This document shows positions 1 through 10,481 of a stretch of 64,000 nt of DNA, one piece after another (positions within the stretch are counted from its first letter, which is position 1; the number at the start of each line of letters is the position of its first letter). Position numbers and translations under genes: made by a program. Source of the stretch: Leptodontidium sp. MPI-SDFR-AT-0119 (Eukaryota; Ascomycota; Leotiomycetes; Helotiales; Leptodontidiaceae); NCBI GenBank assembly GCA_020726505.1, contig JAHLEZ010000003.1, positions 4,361,080-4,425,079 of the forward strand, written 5' to 3'. The notes under the pieces were generated by a model that was given only the letters and a program-made list of their open reading frames with translations, did no database searches and had not been told where the DNA came from.

Positions 1-239
1 CGACGGCGCTAAGCCTAATGGGGAAGACTAGGTGGCGAGCATACGACATGTTAATATAAATGGCGTTCGATTACGCTAGGCCCTATTAGGAGGGTCCTTT
101 ATATATTTATACTCGAGCTCTCTTTTATAAAAAGCTCTCCTTTTCTCCTTATCTTTTTTTCTCGATTCTGAGCGTAGCTTTAGGCCCAAATACAAAGCTA
201 AAGTTAACTCGCCGTATTAACCTCTTGCCAGCCGTAATA
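1..239 (+). repeat. Truncated LTR, Gypsy family A
   Basis: The sequence matches the complete family A LTR at 2749-3048 from about its 64th base to its end, including the TATA-like stretch and the pyrimidine-rich block before the terminus. The window edge cuts off the first 63 bases. It ends at a RIP-altered CCGTAATA where the 3' LTR at 9341-9348 keeps CCGTAACA. The sequence after it matches the internal start of the full copy, so this is a 5' LTR in forward orientation. Confidence 0.85.
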
Positions 240-1153
240 TAAGAAAAGACTAATACCTCTTCGTTATAAAATATTATATTTTACTTAATCTTGCACCTTA
301 TTAACCTGCCCTTATAGTAAGTTAATAATAAGCCTTAACACCTTAGCTTATTTAATAAATAAATACCTCTTTACCTTAGTAGTAGACTATCCTAAAGAAA
401 GCTAAATATTCTCTCGCGAGTAACTTGCCTTGCTATAATTTAACGCGCGTTATTATTTTAGAACGTATGTTTAATTAATTAATTAATTAATAACCTTAAA
501 TACCCCTTAACCCCGCACTACTATTACTACTAACTTCTTCCCCTCGTCGGTAAAGCTTTAAAGAAAGAAGCGCCCCTTTACGACTAGGCTTTACTAATAC
601 TTTTATCCCTTTAGTCGAGACTTTTTTAAAAGAATTAAATAGCTTTAAAGGATTCGACTCGGACTCGAAGAATAAACCCTAAAACTTCTTCAACGCATCG
701 CTAGAGCCTACTAATATAAATGGCCTTACCCCCGCTTAATAAATAAAGGTAAATTAGCTAATTAAGGACTTTATTAGCTTTATTGTCGCCACCGCTATTA
801 CGCAAGCTCTTACTTAATATACTATTAATAACCCTTGTTAAGAGACTTGTACTTCTTCCCCTTTTTCCGATTAATTAACACGTGCTTTTATAACCGACCT
901 TTAGCTAATTACTAATTATTATTTACTAAAATTAAATATATTAATTTTAGTAATAGAGCCTTTTAAAGTTAAGTACCCCCGACTCCTCTTTAGCGATTAT
1001 AAGGGAGATATTAAATACGATACTTAAAAAATAGAAATAAAGCTATTTTTAGAAGAGTATTTTAGTAACTTTAAGAACGGGATATTTTAAGTTAAGGTTT
1101 ACTTTTGGTATACCGCCGGCGAGGCTAAGATTATTATCTTTTAATATATAAAT
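240..1153 (+). pseudogene. Gag fragment of a truncated Gypsy A copy
   Basis: This stretch runs parallel to 3049-3960 of the complete Gypsy A element: same primer-binding region, same order of blocks, many C/T and G/A differences. It corresponds to the 5' untranslated leader and the N-terminal part of gag, the capsid-like protein that packages element RNA. It is broken by many TAA/TAG codons and no frame stays open. It stops abruptly at 1153, where a reverse-oriented LTR begins, so the rest of gag and all of pol are missing. It is a dead relic. Confidence 0.75.
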
Positions 1154-1455
1154 TGTTACGGCTGGCAAGAGGTTAATACGGCGAGTAGACTCTAGCTTTG
1201 TATTTAGGCCTAAGGCTACGCTCAGAATCGAGAAGAAAAGACAAGGAGGAAAGGAGGGCTCTTTATAAAGGAGAGCTCGAGTATAAATATATAAAGGACC
1301 CTCCTAATAAGGCCTAGCGTAGTCGAACGCCATTTATTTTTATATATTATATATTCGCTACTTAGTCTTCCTTTTTAAGCTTAACGCCGTCGTATAACTA
1401 GCGATATTATAAGCCCGTGTCGGTTAAAATACGAGGCGTATTATAGGTCGTAACA
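1154..1455 (-). repeat. 3' LTR of a reverse Gypsy A copy
   Basis: Reverse complement of the family A LTR, 302 bp, starting TGTTACGGCTGG on the plus strand and ending GGTCGTAACA. The C-rich complement of the polypurine tract follows at once, which marks this as the 3' LTR of a minus-strand element. The five bases on the left (1149-1153, taaat) have no partner on the other side because the element is truncated. Confidence 0.85.
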
Positions 1456-1462
1456 TTACCCC

Positions 1463-1463
<1 letters not shown>

Positions 1464-1512
<49 letters not shown>
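1464..1512 (-). repeat. Expanded polypurine tract (49 C on plus strand)
   Basis: A run of 49 uninterrupted C residues sits where the polypurine tract of the reverse element belongs, next to its 3' LTR. The complete copy has only a run of about 9 G in the same place (9037-9045 region). The tract primes plus-strand DNA synthesis in LTR elements. The length is most likely slippage, or a base-calling artefact in a homopolymer. Confidence 0.7.
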
Positions 1513-1514
<2 letters not shown>

Positions 1515-2380
1515 TTAAAAAACTACGTTCGCGTAGTTGTAATTATAACTGTGTCGTCCTTTAAGTCGTTATAGTTGTCGATACTAATATTATAAGCCTT
1601 TAGCCATTTTAGGAGAGCTCTTAACAGGCCCTTGGCGTTAAAATACTCTAAGTAGAACCGTTTAATTATATACGAAGCTATTATAGTATTTAAATATAAG
1701 TACTACTTTAAGTCTTTATTAATACTTAGTTACTTAATATAATAAAATAACTTATTCTATATAACCTTAAAGCTAAGGATGCCTTTAATTTCTTACTTAT
1801 CTTGTTTAAGTAATAGCTAAATAAGTGCTGGCGTAGCTTTAGCTTATCTAAGTAAGGGGTTATTAACGTACTTACGAAGCGAGTGCGAGTAAAAGACGGG
1901 ATAAATTTACTAGTCCTTCGGGAGTTTAACCCTTTAACTCTCTCCTTCTTTAGTAAGTATCTTAATTAGGCTATACCACTTATTAAAGAGCTTTCTTAAA
2001 GGTCAGTTGACATTTTAATTCTAAGTGTCGACTAGTGCTAAGTCGCTAACGTCCTAGTCGACGGCGCGTCGACTGTAATTCGCTAGCCGTTTTATTTTCT
2101 TTTATTAATCTTTTAAGGACAATTAAACTACCTCCGTGACTTCCTTTATACGTAAAGCGACTTATAAAACCTCTTCGCGGTTGAGTTTCTTAGTAGCTAT
2201 AGCCGGGGGTTCCGGATTTATAAAGTTTTAAAAAGTCCTTGGCTCTACGCCGTTAAGTAGCTAGAAGGGGAGAGGTTACTTAGGGACTTGTGCGGTAGCG
2301 TTAATTAAGCGATATTTATAATCGGCAAGAGGTTACTCTAATTGTCTTAGTAATAGTAATAAAAGGGATAAAGCCGTTAC
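1513..2380 (-). pseudogene. Integrase/chromodomain end of reverse Gypsy A copy
   Basis: Read on the minus strand this matches the last part of pol in the complete element (about 8170-9030): the end of the integrase core, the linker and the C-terminal chromodomain-like segment. Stops are frequent and all are explicable as RIP transitions. The match ends at 2380, where an unrelated sequence starting TGTCGGTGTAG begins, so the upstream part of pol, gag and the 5' LTR are gone. The gttac before that junction (2376-2380) may be one half of a target duplication. Confidence 0.7.
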
Positions 2381-2748
2381 TGTCGGTGTAGTACCGGTTT
2401 ATGTACTACGCCGCATGTGTAAATATATTCTAATGCGAGTATAGCGACAAAGTAGTTAAATATATAGTTTAAAAATCTGTTTATTTTTAAAGAGAGTGCG
2501 AGGGGAGCTAGACTATATACTACGGAACCCCTACGAAACCCCACTAAATATTTACTAAAACTAGTCCGGCTAGGCTCTAATCCCTAACTTTAACTCGCAC
2601 CCCCTTTCCTAAACTAAAGTATACTTATATAAGGACCTATAGACTAACACAGGCAAAACTTCTTTTAAAAAAACCATTTCTAATATATATAAAAGTAAAT
2701 AACTAATAGTATAAGAGACAATAATAAAAAAATGACAAAGTATTTAAT
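2381..2748 (+). repeat. LTR-like segment cut by Gypsy A
   Basis: It begins with TG, has a TATA-like TATATAAGG at 2626-2634, and has no coding potential in any frame. This looks like an LTR from a further, unidentified element that had inserted into the older reverse Gypsy A copy. The complete Gypsy A element then inserted at 2748. I found no second copy in the window, so the LTR call rests on general form only. Confidence 0.35.
2744..2748. repeat. Target-site duplication TTAAT, left copy
   Basis: TTAAT stands directly before the 5' LTR (2749) and again directly after the 3' LTR (9349-9353). A 5-bp duplication is usual for Ty3/Gypsy integrases. It shows that both ends of the element come from one insertion event. 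Confidence 0.85.
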
Positions 2749-3048
2749 TGTTACGACCTACGATGCGCCTCGCATTCTAACCGACACGGGCTCGTAACAT
2801 CGCTGGCTATGCGACGGCGCTAAGCCTAATAGGGAAGACTTAGTGGCGAGCCTGCGACATGTGGATGAATGGCCCCCGACTACGCTAGGCCCTATTAAGA
2901 GGGTCCTTCGTGTATTTATACTCGAGCTCTCCCTTATAGAGAGCTCTCCTTTCCTCCTTGTCTTTTCTTCTCGATTCTAAGCGTAGTTAGAGGCCTAAAT
3001 ACACAGCTAAAGTTAACTCGCCGTATCGACCTCTTACTAGCCGTAATA
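2749..3048 (+). repeat. 5' LTR of Gypsy A
   Basis: 300 bp, TG at the start and CCGTAATA at the end (CA altered to TA). It contains a TATA-like region near 2905-2925 followed by a CT-rich stretch, the expected position for the element's promoter and transcript start. The internal region begins at 3049. Confidence 0.9.
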
Positions 3049-3339
3049 TAAGAAAAGACTAATACCCCTTCGCTATAAAGCGTTATATCTCACTTAGTCT
3101 TACGCCTTATCGACTTGCCCTTATAATAAGTTAATAACGAGCTTTAATACCTTGGCCTATTCGACAGATAAGCACCTCTCTGCCCTCGTAGTAGACTGTC
3201 CTAGAGAAAGCTAGATATTCTCTCGCGTTCAACTTACTTTGTCGTAACTTAACGCGCGTTACTATTTTAAACGTATGTCTAATTAATAAATCGATCAACA
3301 ACCTTAAATACCCCTTAACCTCACCTTACTACCTTTACT

Positions 3340-4720
3340 AGTCTCTCCCCCTTGTCGGCGAAGCTCTAGAGAAAGGAGCGCCCTTATACGGCTAGGCTTT
3401 ACTAACACCCTTATCCCTTCAGTTAAGACTCTCTTAGAGGAGCCGGAAAGCTTTAACGGATTCGACTTAGACTTAGAGGACAAACCCTAGAGCTTCTTCG
3501 ACGCATCGCCGGCGCCTACCGATATAGAGGGCCTTACCCCCGCTTAACAAGCTAGAGTAGATCAGCTGATCAGGGACTCCGTGAGCTCTACTGTCGCCGC
3601 TGCCGTTACATAGGCCCTCGCCTAATATATTGCCGACAACTCGCGTTAAGAGACTCGTACTTTTTCTCCTCTTTACGACCGGTCAACTCGTGCTCTTACG
3701 GCGGACTTCTAGCCTACCGCCGACTATTACCTCCTTAAGCTGAACCTTGCCATCCCTGCCGTTAAGCCTAATAAGGTCAAGTACCCCCGTACCCCCTTTA
3801 ACGACTATAAGGGCGAAGTTAAATACAACGCCTAGAAGATAAATATAAAGCTCTTTATTTAAAAGTACTTAAGTAACTTCCTTACCGGCGAATCGTAGGT
3901 CTATACTTACTTTAAGTATATAAAGGGAGAGGCTAAGACTATTATCTTTTAATAAATAGACCCTGACTTCGCTAAAGACTTCAATAGAGCCGCCGACGTC
4001 TTAAAGGCCTTAGACTAGCGTTTCTTTAACTATAACTAAGTATAGGTTGTTAAACTTAAGTATAATTAATTATAAATAAGTAATATAACTTATAACGAAT
4101 TCTATATAAAGTTTACGACGTACGCGGCTACTAGAAAAATCTCACTTAACTACTAGTTCGACGACGTATACGAGAAGGTCTTAGATAAGCTTAAGTATAA
4201 TATCTAAACTAAGAAATATAAATTCGCCGGAGATTATATAGCTCTTAATGAGTTCTTAGTTGTCTTAGATCGCGAGCTACGGAATATCGCTACCGGACGA
4301 GCTAATAAACATATTACTACTACTGTCCGCGAAGCCCCTCGAGTCTCCTTTAATAATACTAACACTAGCGACTCGCGCGGTATCTTAAAGAAAGACAGCT
4401 AGCGTTTGACTTTATTTACCCCTGTTACTCACGTATAGAGACTACCGACTCTAAGACAGTCGTCGGATGTCCGCCAGCGTACGCCCTCTCCTTCGCCCGT
4501 CTTGCGCCGACCTGAGTCCCCCGTACCTCCTCTTACACTTAGGGACGTCTCTTCTGACACTTGTCTCTACTGTAGCAAGACCGGCTATTAGGCTAGCGAC
4601 TGCTCTAAACGCCGTAAAGACTAGGCTCTCGATAAATCGATTTCTTAGCTAGTCGTCGGCGAGGATCTAGAGACTGACGAGTTATTAAAAAACTCTTAGG
4701 CCGTAGTAAAGACTTACACC
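3340..4720 (+). pseudogene. gag of Gypsy A with mutated zinc knuckle
   Basis: This codes for a broken Gag polyprotein. The best landmark is a CCHC zinc knuckle near the C-terminus at 4562-4603, reading C-L-Y-C-S-K-T-G-Y-stop-A-S-D-C. The histidine position is Tyr and the residue after it, usually Trp, is TAG; both changes are single C-to-T or G-to-A transitions. The knuckle binds genomic RNA in intact elements. Further stops interrupt the capsid-like region upstream. A 61-codon open stretch at 4467-4652 overlaps the knuckle in another frame and is a shadow. Confidence 0.8.
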
Positions 4721-4739
4721 TCGGTATAGGCTATAACTT

Positions 4740-7700
4740 GTAAAAGGACTTAATATTTGATTTTTGTGTTCTTATTAGAAGACAACAGTTCTTAATTAAT
4801 ATTAAACTAAGAAAGAATGGATTCTTTATTAAAACACTTGTATATATTAATAGCGGAGCAAATATTTTCGGTACTATTAAAACCTCTTTTGTATACTGAC
4901 TTATTAAGTAATTTAATATTTCCTTTATATCCCTCTCTTAACTAATCGTCTTAATTAGTTATAATAGTAAGAAAGGCAAGCCAATTAATACGGCCGTCTT
5001 ACTTACCTTAACAATCGACCGCTAGCGAATTAACTTCCCCTTTCTAGTGACTGACCTAAGAAACACTGACGTCTTAATTAGTCGGAAGTTCCTTGAGTAT
5101 TATAACCTAAAGTAATTATATACGAAGAACCGTAATCGACTAGAATAACTATTAAATATACCCGTTTAGCCGTACTTTGACTAGCGAGTCTTCGTTAATA
5201 TTAACTGTTTTAATAAGTTAATTATTAAGTCTTACTAACTTAACGCGAAACGAAGAGATGCCCTTATAGACATAAATAACCACCGCTAGAGACAAGTTAA
5301 GCTTGCGGCGCTCGACGATTCCCCTAAGACAAAGGCCCCCGTCTGACTTACTACTAGCGTCTCGCTAACTCGACCCTTAAGCTTTACTAGAGAAGTTAAA
5401 GAGCGCCTATAAGTTATAAAAGAGTAATTAAACCCTTTAATATCCCGTGATCCGGGATTACTACTTAAAGACAAGAGAACCCGTAAAGCCTCTTTAGCGA
5501 ATTATTAAATAAAAGTACTTATTATAAAAATCTTCCTTATATCAGTAGTAGTAATATCTACGACGTACCTTTGACCTAAGAGGGCTAAGAAGAATAAGAT
5601 ATAAACCTTCGTGATATTAGTACTTGAGATCGACTAAGAACTAACTTGTCGCCGGCAAGAGGCCCGGGACTAGCTAAGCGTCGAACTCGTATTAATAAAT
5701 AGAGACTTAACCCTAAAAGAGGCCTTAAAGGCTAAGTACGCGTAAGATAATGAGCTAGTAAGTAAAAAGCTCCCGGTAGAGTACTAAGAGTATACTCCTC
5801 TCTTCTCCCGACGAGCCTTTAACGAGTTACTAACGCATCGCCAAGGTATAGACTACTAAATTAAACTTACTAAAGAGAATGACTTGTCCTTTAAACCTCT
5901 CTGGCGTATAACTGAAAAACAGTTATCGGAGACTAAGTAGTATATTATTAATAACTTACATAAAAGCTTTATTAAGCCCTTTAGTGTACCCTACGCGGCC
6001 CCTATTCTTTTCGCTAAGAAAGCCGATAATAGTCTCCGGCTATGCGTCGACTACCGGAAGCTAAATGCCTTATTAAAGAAGGACCTGTACCCGATCCCTT
6101 TAATTAATAAGATAATAGCTCGTATTTGTAAGGCAAAGGTCTTTATAAAGCTTAATATTTAATAAGCTTTTTACCGCATTTATATGTCCCCTAAGAGCGA
6201 AGACTATACGACCTTTTACACCTAATATAGTACGTACAAGTACAAAGTCTTTCCCTTTAGCCTTATTAATAGTCCGGCGACTTTCTAGCGATTCATTAAT
6301 AATATTCTTATAAAACACTTTAACGACTTTTGCGCGGCTTATATAGACGATATCCTTATATATTCGTCCACTCCGGAGGAACATGAGGTCCACGTTAAGA
6401 AAGTCATAGCAATATTATAGGCACACAGACTTTAAGCTAATATTAAAAAGTCTAAGTTTAGCGTATAAAAGACTAAGTTCTTAGGATTCGTTATTAGAGT
6501 CGATGGCGTGGAAGTAAACCTAAAAAAAATTAGTATAATTAAGGACTGGCGATACGCCGATAATATACGGGGTATATAAAGCTACTTTAGCTTCTGTAAC
6601 TTTTACCGCCGGTTTATTAAAGACTACAGTCGCATTACACGTCCTCTCACGATACTTACCGGAAAAGACGTTCCCTTCGTCTTTAATAACGCCTGTAAAA
6701 ACGTATAAGAGACTCTTTAGGAAGCCCTCTAATCTACGCCGGTTTTTCGCCACTACGACCTTACTAAGCAAACGCGGCTAGAAACTAATTCCTTAGATAA
6801 AGTCGTCACTAAGGTTTTATTTTAACTTTAAGAGGACGACACTTTTTATCCTGTGGGATACTTTTTTAAGACTATAATAGACCCCGAGCTTAACTACCTA
6901 ATCCACGATAAAGAGATACTAGCGATTTTCCGGTCATTTAAGTAATATCGCCTAGAGCTCTTAAGTACTTAAAAAAATGTCTTTATTTATATAGACCACC
7001 GAGCCCTAGAGTACTTTATAACTACTAAGGACCTTACGGCTAGGCAGGCTCGATAGGCTGAGTTCTTTACGGATTTCTATTTCACGATTATATACTATAC
7101 CGGGACGACTAATACTTTAACTAACACCCTGTCCCGACGGGATTAGGACCTCACGGCTATAGAGGCACGCAAGCGGGCCATCCGTAGCCAATAATTGATT
7201 CCGACCGACAAAATTGACTCGCGAGTCGCCAGCGACCTTTAGCTCTCCGCCGTCGATTCCATAGACGCTTATATCGATGTTATAAAGACGATACCCCTAG
7301 CACCTATAGAGGCTATAATCCCGGACCACGATATTAAGACACGTGACGGGCCAGAGCTAGAGCTAGAGCCGGAACCTGAGCTTAATACAGGAGTGTTAGT
7401 CGACCCGGAGACCCCTATGCCGGAAGAGCTAGACCTTAACTCTATAGTAGCTTATAACGTCACGGAATACGATATTATTAATCAAGTACTCGCAGTTAAT
7501 AAGTCTTCGCCTTCGCTAGAACTTCTCTAACAAAAAGCCAGGGAATAATTATTAAATTACGAGCTAACAAACGACAAGTTACTTTTCCAAGGACGCCTAG
7601 AAGTGCCCTTAGAGCCGCCAGAGCTTTACACGACACTTATCCGTCATATACACTCCCAGCCATTAGTAACACACGCGGGGATCGGGAAAATAAAGGCGCT

Positions 7701-9048
7701 ACTAAGCCGTAAATACCATTGGAATAGCCTCTCTATAAACGTAACTTAATACGTAGCGAATTGCAGTTACTCCCGGCAAAAGGCTAAAAGAGATAAGACT
7801 CCTAGTTTCCTATACCCCCTACTAATCCCCGCTCGGCCGTACTAACACCTTATAATGGACTTTACGAAGCTACCACTAGACAAGCACGGCTATAACTTTG
7901 CTATAGTTATCGTTAACCGCTTGTCTAAGAAACCGGTCTTAATACCTTGTAACGACACAATTACGGCTAAAGGTATAGCTATTCTCTTCCTCGTCTATTA
8001 GACTCGACACTTTGGCATACCGGACTTTATTATCTCGGACCGCGGACCTCAGTTCGTCTCCTCCTTTTAGAAGGAGTACTATCGTATCCTCGGAACTAAG
8101 GTAAAGCTAACGACGGCGTATAACCCAAACGTCGACGGCTAAACGAAAGTAACGAACTAATATATTAAGTAGCGGCTTTGTCCCTTCTGCTACTACTACT
8201 AAGATAATTAAAGTAACTTCTTACTAATTATAGACATCGCTTAACTAACGTTACCGCACAAGTCCCTAGGCCGCCTGTCCCCTTTCTAACTACTTAACGG
8301 CGTTAAGCCAAGGACTTCCTAGGACTTAGTTAACCTAGAGCCTTTAGCTACAGTAACAGAGAAACTTAATCGCGAGGAGGCTTTATAAGTAATATTACGA
8401 ATAAAGGAGGTTATAGAAGTCGCACAGTCGTCCCTAAAGGATTAACAAAAGAAAATAGAACGACTAGCGAACCGTGGGCGACGCGCTATTAATTGGGACG
8501 TTAGCGACTTAGTACTAGTCGACACTCGGAACTAGAATATCAACCGACCTTCAAGAAAGCTCTCTAACAAGTAGTATAGCCTAACTAAGGTACTCGCTAA
8601 AGAAGGAGAAAGTTAAAGAGTTAAGTTCCTAGAGGACTAGTAAATTTATCCCGTCTTTTACTCGCACTCGCTCTATAAGTATATTAATAATCCCCTACTT
8701 AGACAAGCTAGAGCTACGCCGGCACTTATTTAGCTATTACCTAAGTAAGATAAGTAGGAAATTAAAGGCATCCTTAGTTTTAAAGTCATACGGAATAAGC
8801 TATTTTACTGTATTAAGTGGCTAGGCGCTAACGAAGACTTAAAGTAGTACTTATATTCGGATACTATAATAGCTCCGTATATAGTCAAACGGTTCTACTT
8901 AAAGTATCCTAACGCTAAAGGGCCGCTAAGAGCTCTCCCAAAATGGCTAGAGGCTTACAACGCCAGTATCGACGACTATAACGACCTAGAGGACGACACG
9001 GTTATAATTATAACTGCGCGGACGCAGTTTTTTAAGAGGGGGGGGTAA
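4740..9048 (+). pseudogene. pol of Gypsy A (PR-RT-RNaseH-IN-chromodomain)
   Basis: A degenerate Pol polyprotein. The reverse transcriptase spans about 5890-6520, and its catalytic box Y-I-D-D is intact at 6340-6351. RNase H follows to about 7150. The integrase has a zinc-binding HHCC-type region near 7710-7790, then the core with an Asp in IMDF near 7855 and an Asp in ISDRG near 8036. The third catalytic Glu is Lys (AAA, 8146-8148). A chromodomain-like tail lies at about 8757-9020 with the readable stretch IKWLGANEDLK. Its stop codon ends at 9048, one base before the 3' LTR. Dozens of TAA/TAG codons disrupt the frame, most where Gln or Trp is expected. Confidence 0.9.
9034..9045 (+). other. 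Polypurine tract of Gypsy A
   Basis: AAGAGGGGGGGG lies immediately before the 3' LTR and inside the last codons of pol. It is the expected plus-strand primer site. Confidence 0.85.
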
Positions 9049-9348
9049 TATTACGACCTACGATACGCCTCGCATTCTAACTAACACGGGCTCGTAACAT
9101 CGCTAGCTATGCGACGGCGCTAAGCCTAATAGGGAAGACTTAGTGGCGAGCCTGCGACATGTGGATAAATGGCCCCCGACTACGCTAGGCCCTATTAGGA
9201 GGGTCCTTCGTGTATTTATACTCGAGCTCTCCCTTACGGAGAGCTCTCCTTTCCTCCTTGTCTTTTCTTCTTGATTCTGAGCGTAGCTAGAGGCCCAAAT
9301 ACACAGCTAGAGTCAACTCGCCGTATCGACCTCTTGCCAGCCGTAACA
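9049..9348 (+). repeat. 3' LTR of Gypsy A
   Basis: 300 bp, same length as the 5' LTR and better preserved at its end (CCGTAACA). The TG start has become TA. The right TTAAT duplication follows at 9349-9353. Confidence 0.9.
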
Positions 9349-9353
9349 TTAAT

Positions 9354-10179
9354 AACGTGTAATCCCGGCCTAATAGTGCCCCGAAAGTGCCCCGAAAGGG
9401 GTCCGAATATAGTAAGACGTAATAGCAAAGCTAAGCGAGAACTAATAATAATAAGAACCCCTAGTATTATATAATATAATAGATATATATATGTCGCCCC
9501 TCTTAAAAGTTTTAGAGTCTTCTTTAGTTAACACACATATAACTACTATACGTATACTACTCTCTAATCTCTTTAATTCGTTTAATATAGCTTAAAAACT
9601 AACATTTTTAAAAAGACTATATTAAATTAAATAAATAATTCAAAAGTAAATATACTCTTTAGAAATAGTTTAATAAGGAAACAGTATATTAATTAAAAAC
9701 AGTGCCTATACTAATTCCTATAGGAGCTCTCGACGTCACTTATTACAAATGTTATATTCGGTGCGTCCGCCTTATTATAAAGAACCTATTTTACGAGTGT
9801 GCTTTTAATAATCCTAAGAGTAAGAAATGCGTATATTACGTAATAAAGAAGTCCCGGTATAACCTAGTAAGTACTCTTATTTTCTTTTTTATTTTAAATT
9901 ATTTAAATCACCGCCGAAAGTCCTCCGAATATATAGTTACTAATATATAATAAATCCCGTGGTTTATAACTAAAGAGTACCTTTGTTTAGTTACCGCCCT
10001 CGAGGCGAAAGATAAAGAAGTTATTATTATTGTCGCTAAATTAATTAATTTAGTATTATTAGTCGCCGTTGTTAGCGTACTAAAGACTACTAGGGAGCTG
10101 TCGTTAGCGTTATTAGAGGAAACCTGCGCTATACGCCGGGAAATCGCTAGCTTTATTAATACGTAAATAATAAGTTAAT
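9354..10179 (+). other. Unassigned relic between Gypsy A copies, with small ORF
   Basis: Between the right target duplication of one Gypsy A copy and the left edge of the next lies about 830 bp of AT-rich sequence. It contains a short direct repeat, GTGCCCCGAAA twice at about 9377-9398. A plus-strand open stretch at 9702-9950 (82 codons) starts at a non-ATG codon. It has Cys residues spaced C-x3-C-x11-C, a Lys-rich NPKSKKC segment, and Tyr at positions where a further Cys could have stood. That pattern suggests a decayed zinc-binding-like protein, but I cannot name a family. The reading continues past the stop only with interruptions. Confidence 0.3.
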
Positions 10180-10481
10180 TGTTACGGCTGGCTAGAGGTT
10201 AATACGGCGAGTTGACTCAAGCTTTGTATTTAGGCCTAAAGTTACGCTCAAAATCGAGAAGAAAAGACAAGGAGGAAAGGAAAGCTCTTTGTAAGAGAGG
10301 GCTCGAGTATAAATATATAAAGGACCCTCCTAATAGGGCCTAACGTAATCGAATGCCATTTACGTTAATATATTACAGGCTCGCTACTTAGTCTTCCTTA
10401 TTAAGCTTAGCGCCGTCGCATAGCTAGCGATATTACGAGCCCGTGTCAGTTAAAATACGAGGCGCATTATAAGTCATAATA
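10180..10481 (-). repeat. 3' LTR of the reverse Gypsy A copy
   Basis: 302 bp, reverse complement of the family A LTR, starting TGTTACGGCTGG and ending AGTCATAATA. It is followed by a C-rich complement of the polypurine tract (about 10485-10495). TTAAT precedes it at 10175-10179. Confidence 0.88.

Larger units (their letters stand above)
2749..9348 (+). mobile_element. Complete Ty3/Gypsy retrotransposon, family A (RIP-inactivated)
   Basis: A 6600-bp element with two 300-bp LTRs, a TTAAT target duplication, gag, pol in the order protease, reverse transcriptase, RNase H, integrase, chromodomain-like tail, and a polypurine tract. That order defines Ty3/Gypsy, and the tail places it with fungal chromodomain-bearing Gypsy elements. 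I count about 18 differences between its LTRs, all C/T or G/A transitions, which points to RIP rather than slow drift. Stops throughout gag and pol mean it cannot make its own proteins. It inserted into older repeat sequence. Confidence 0.93.
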
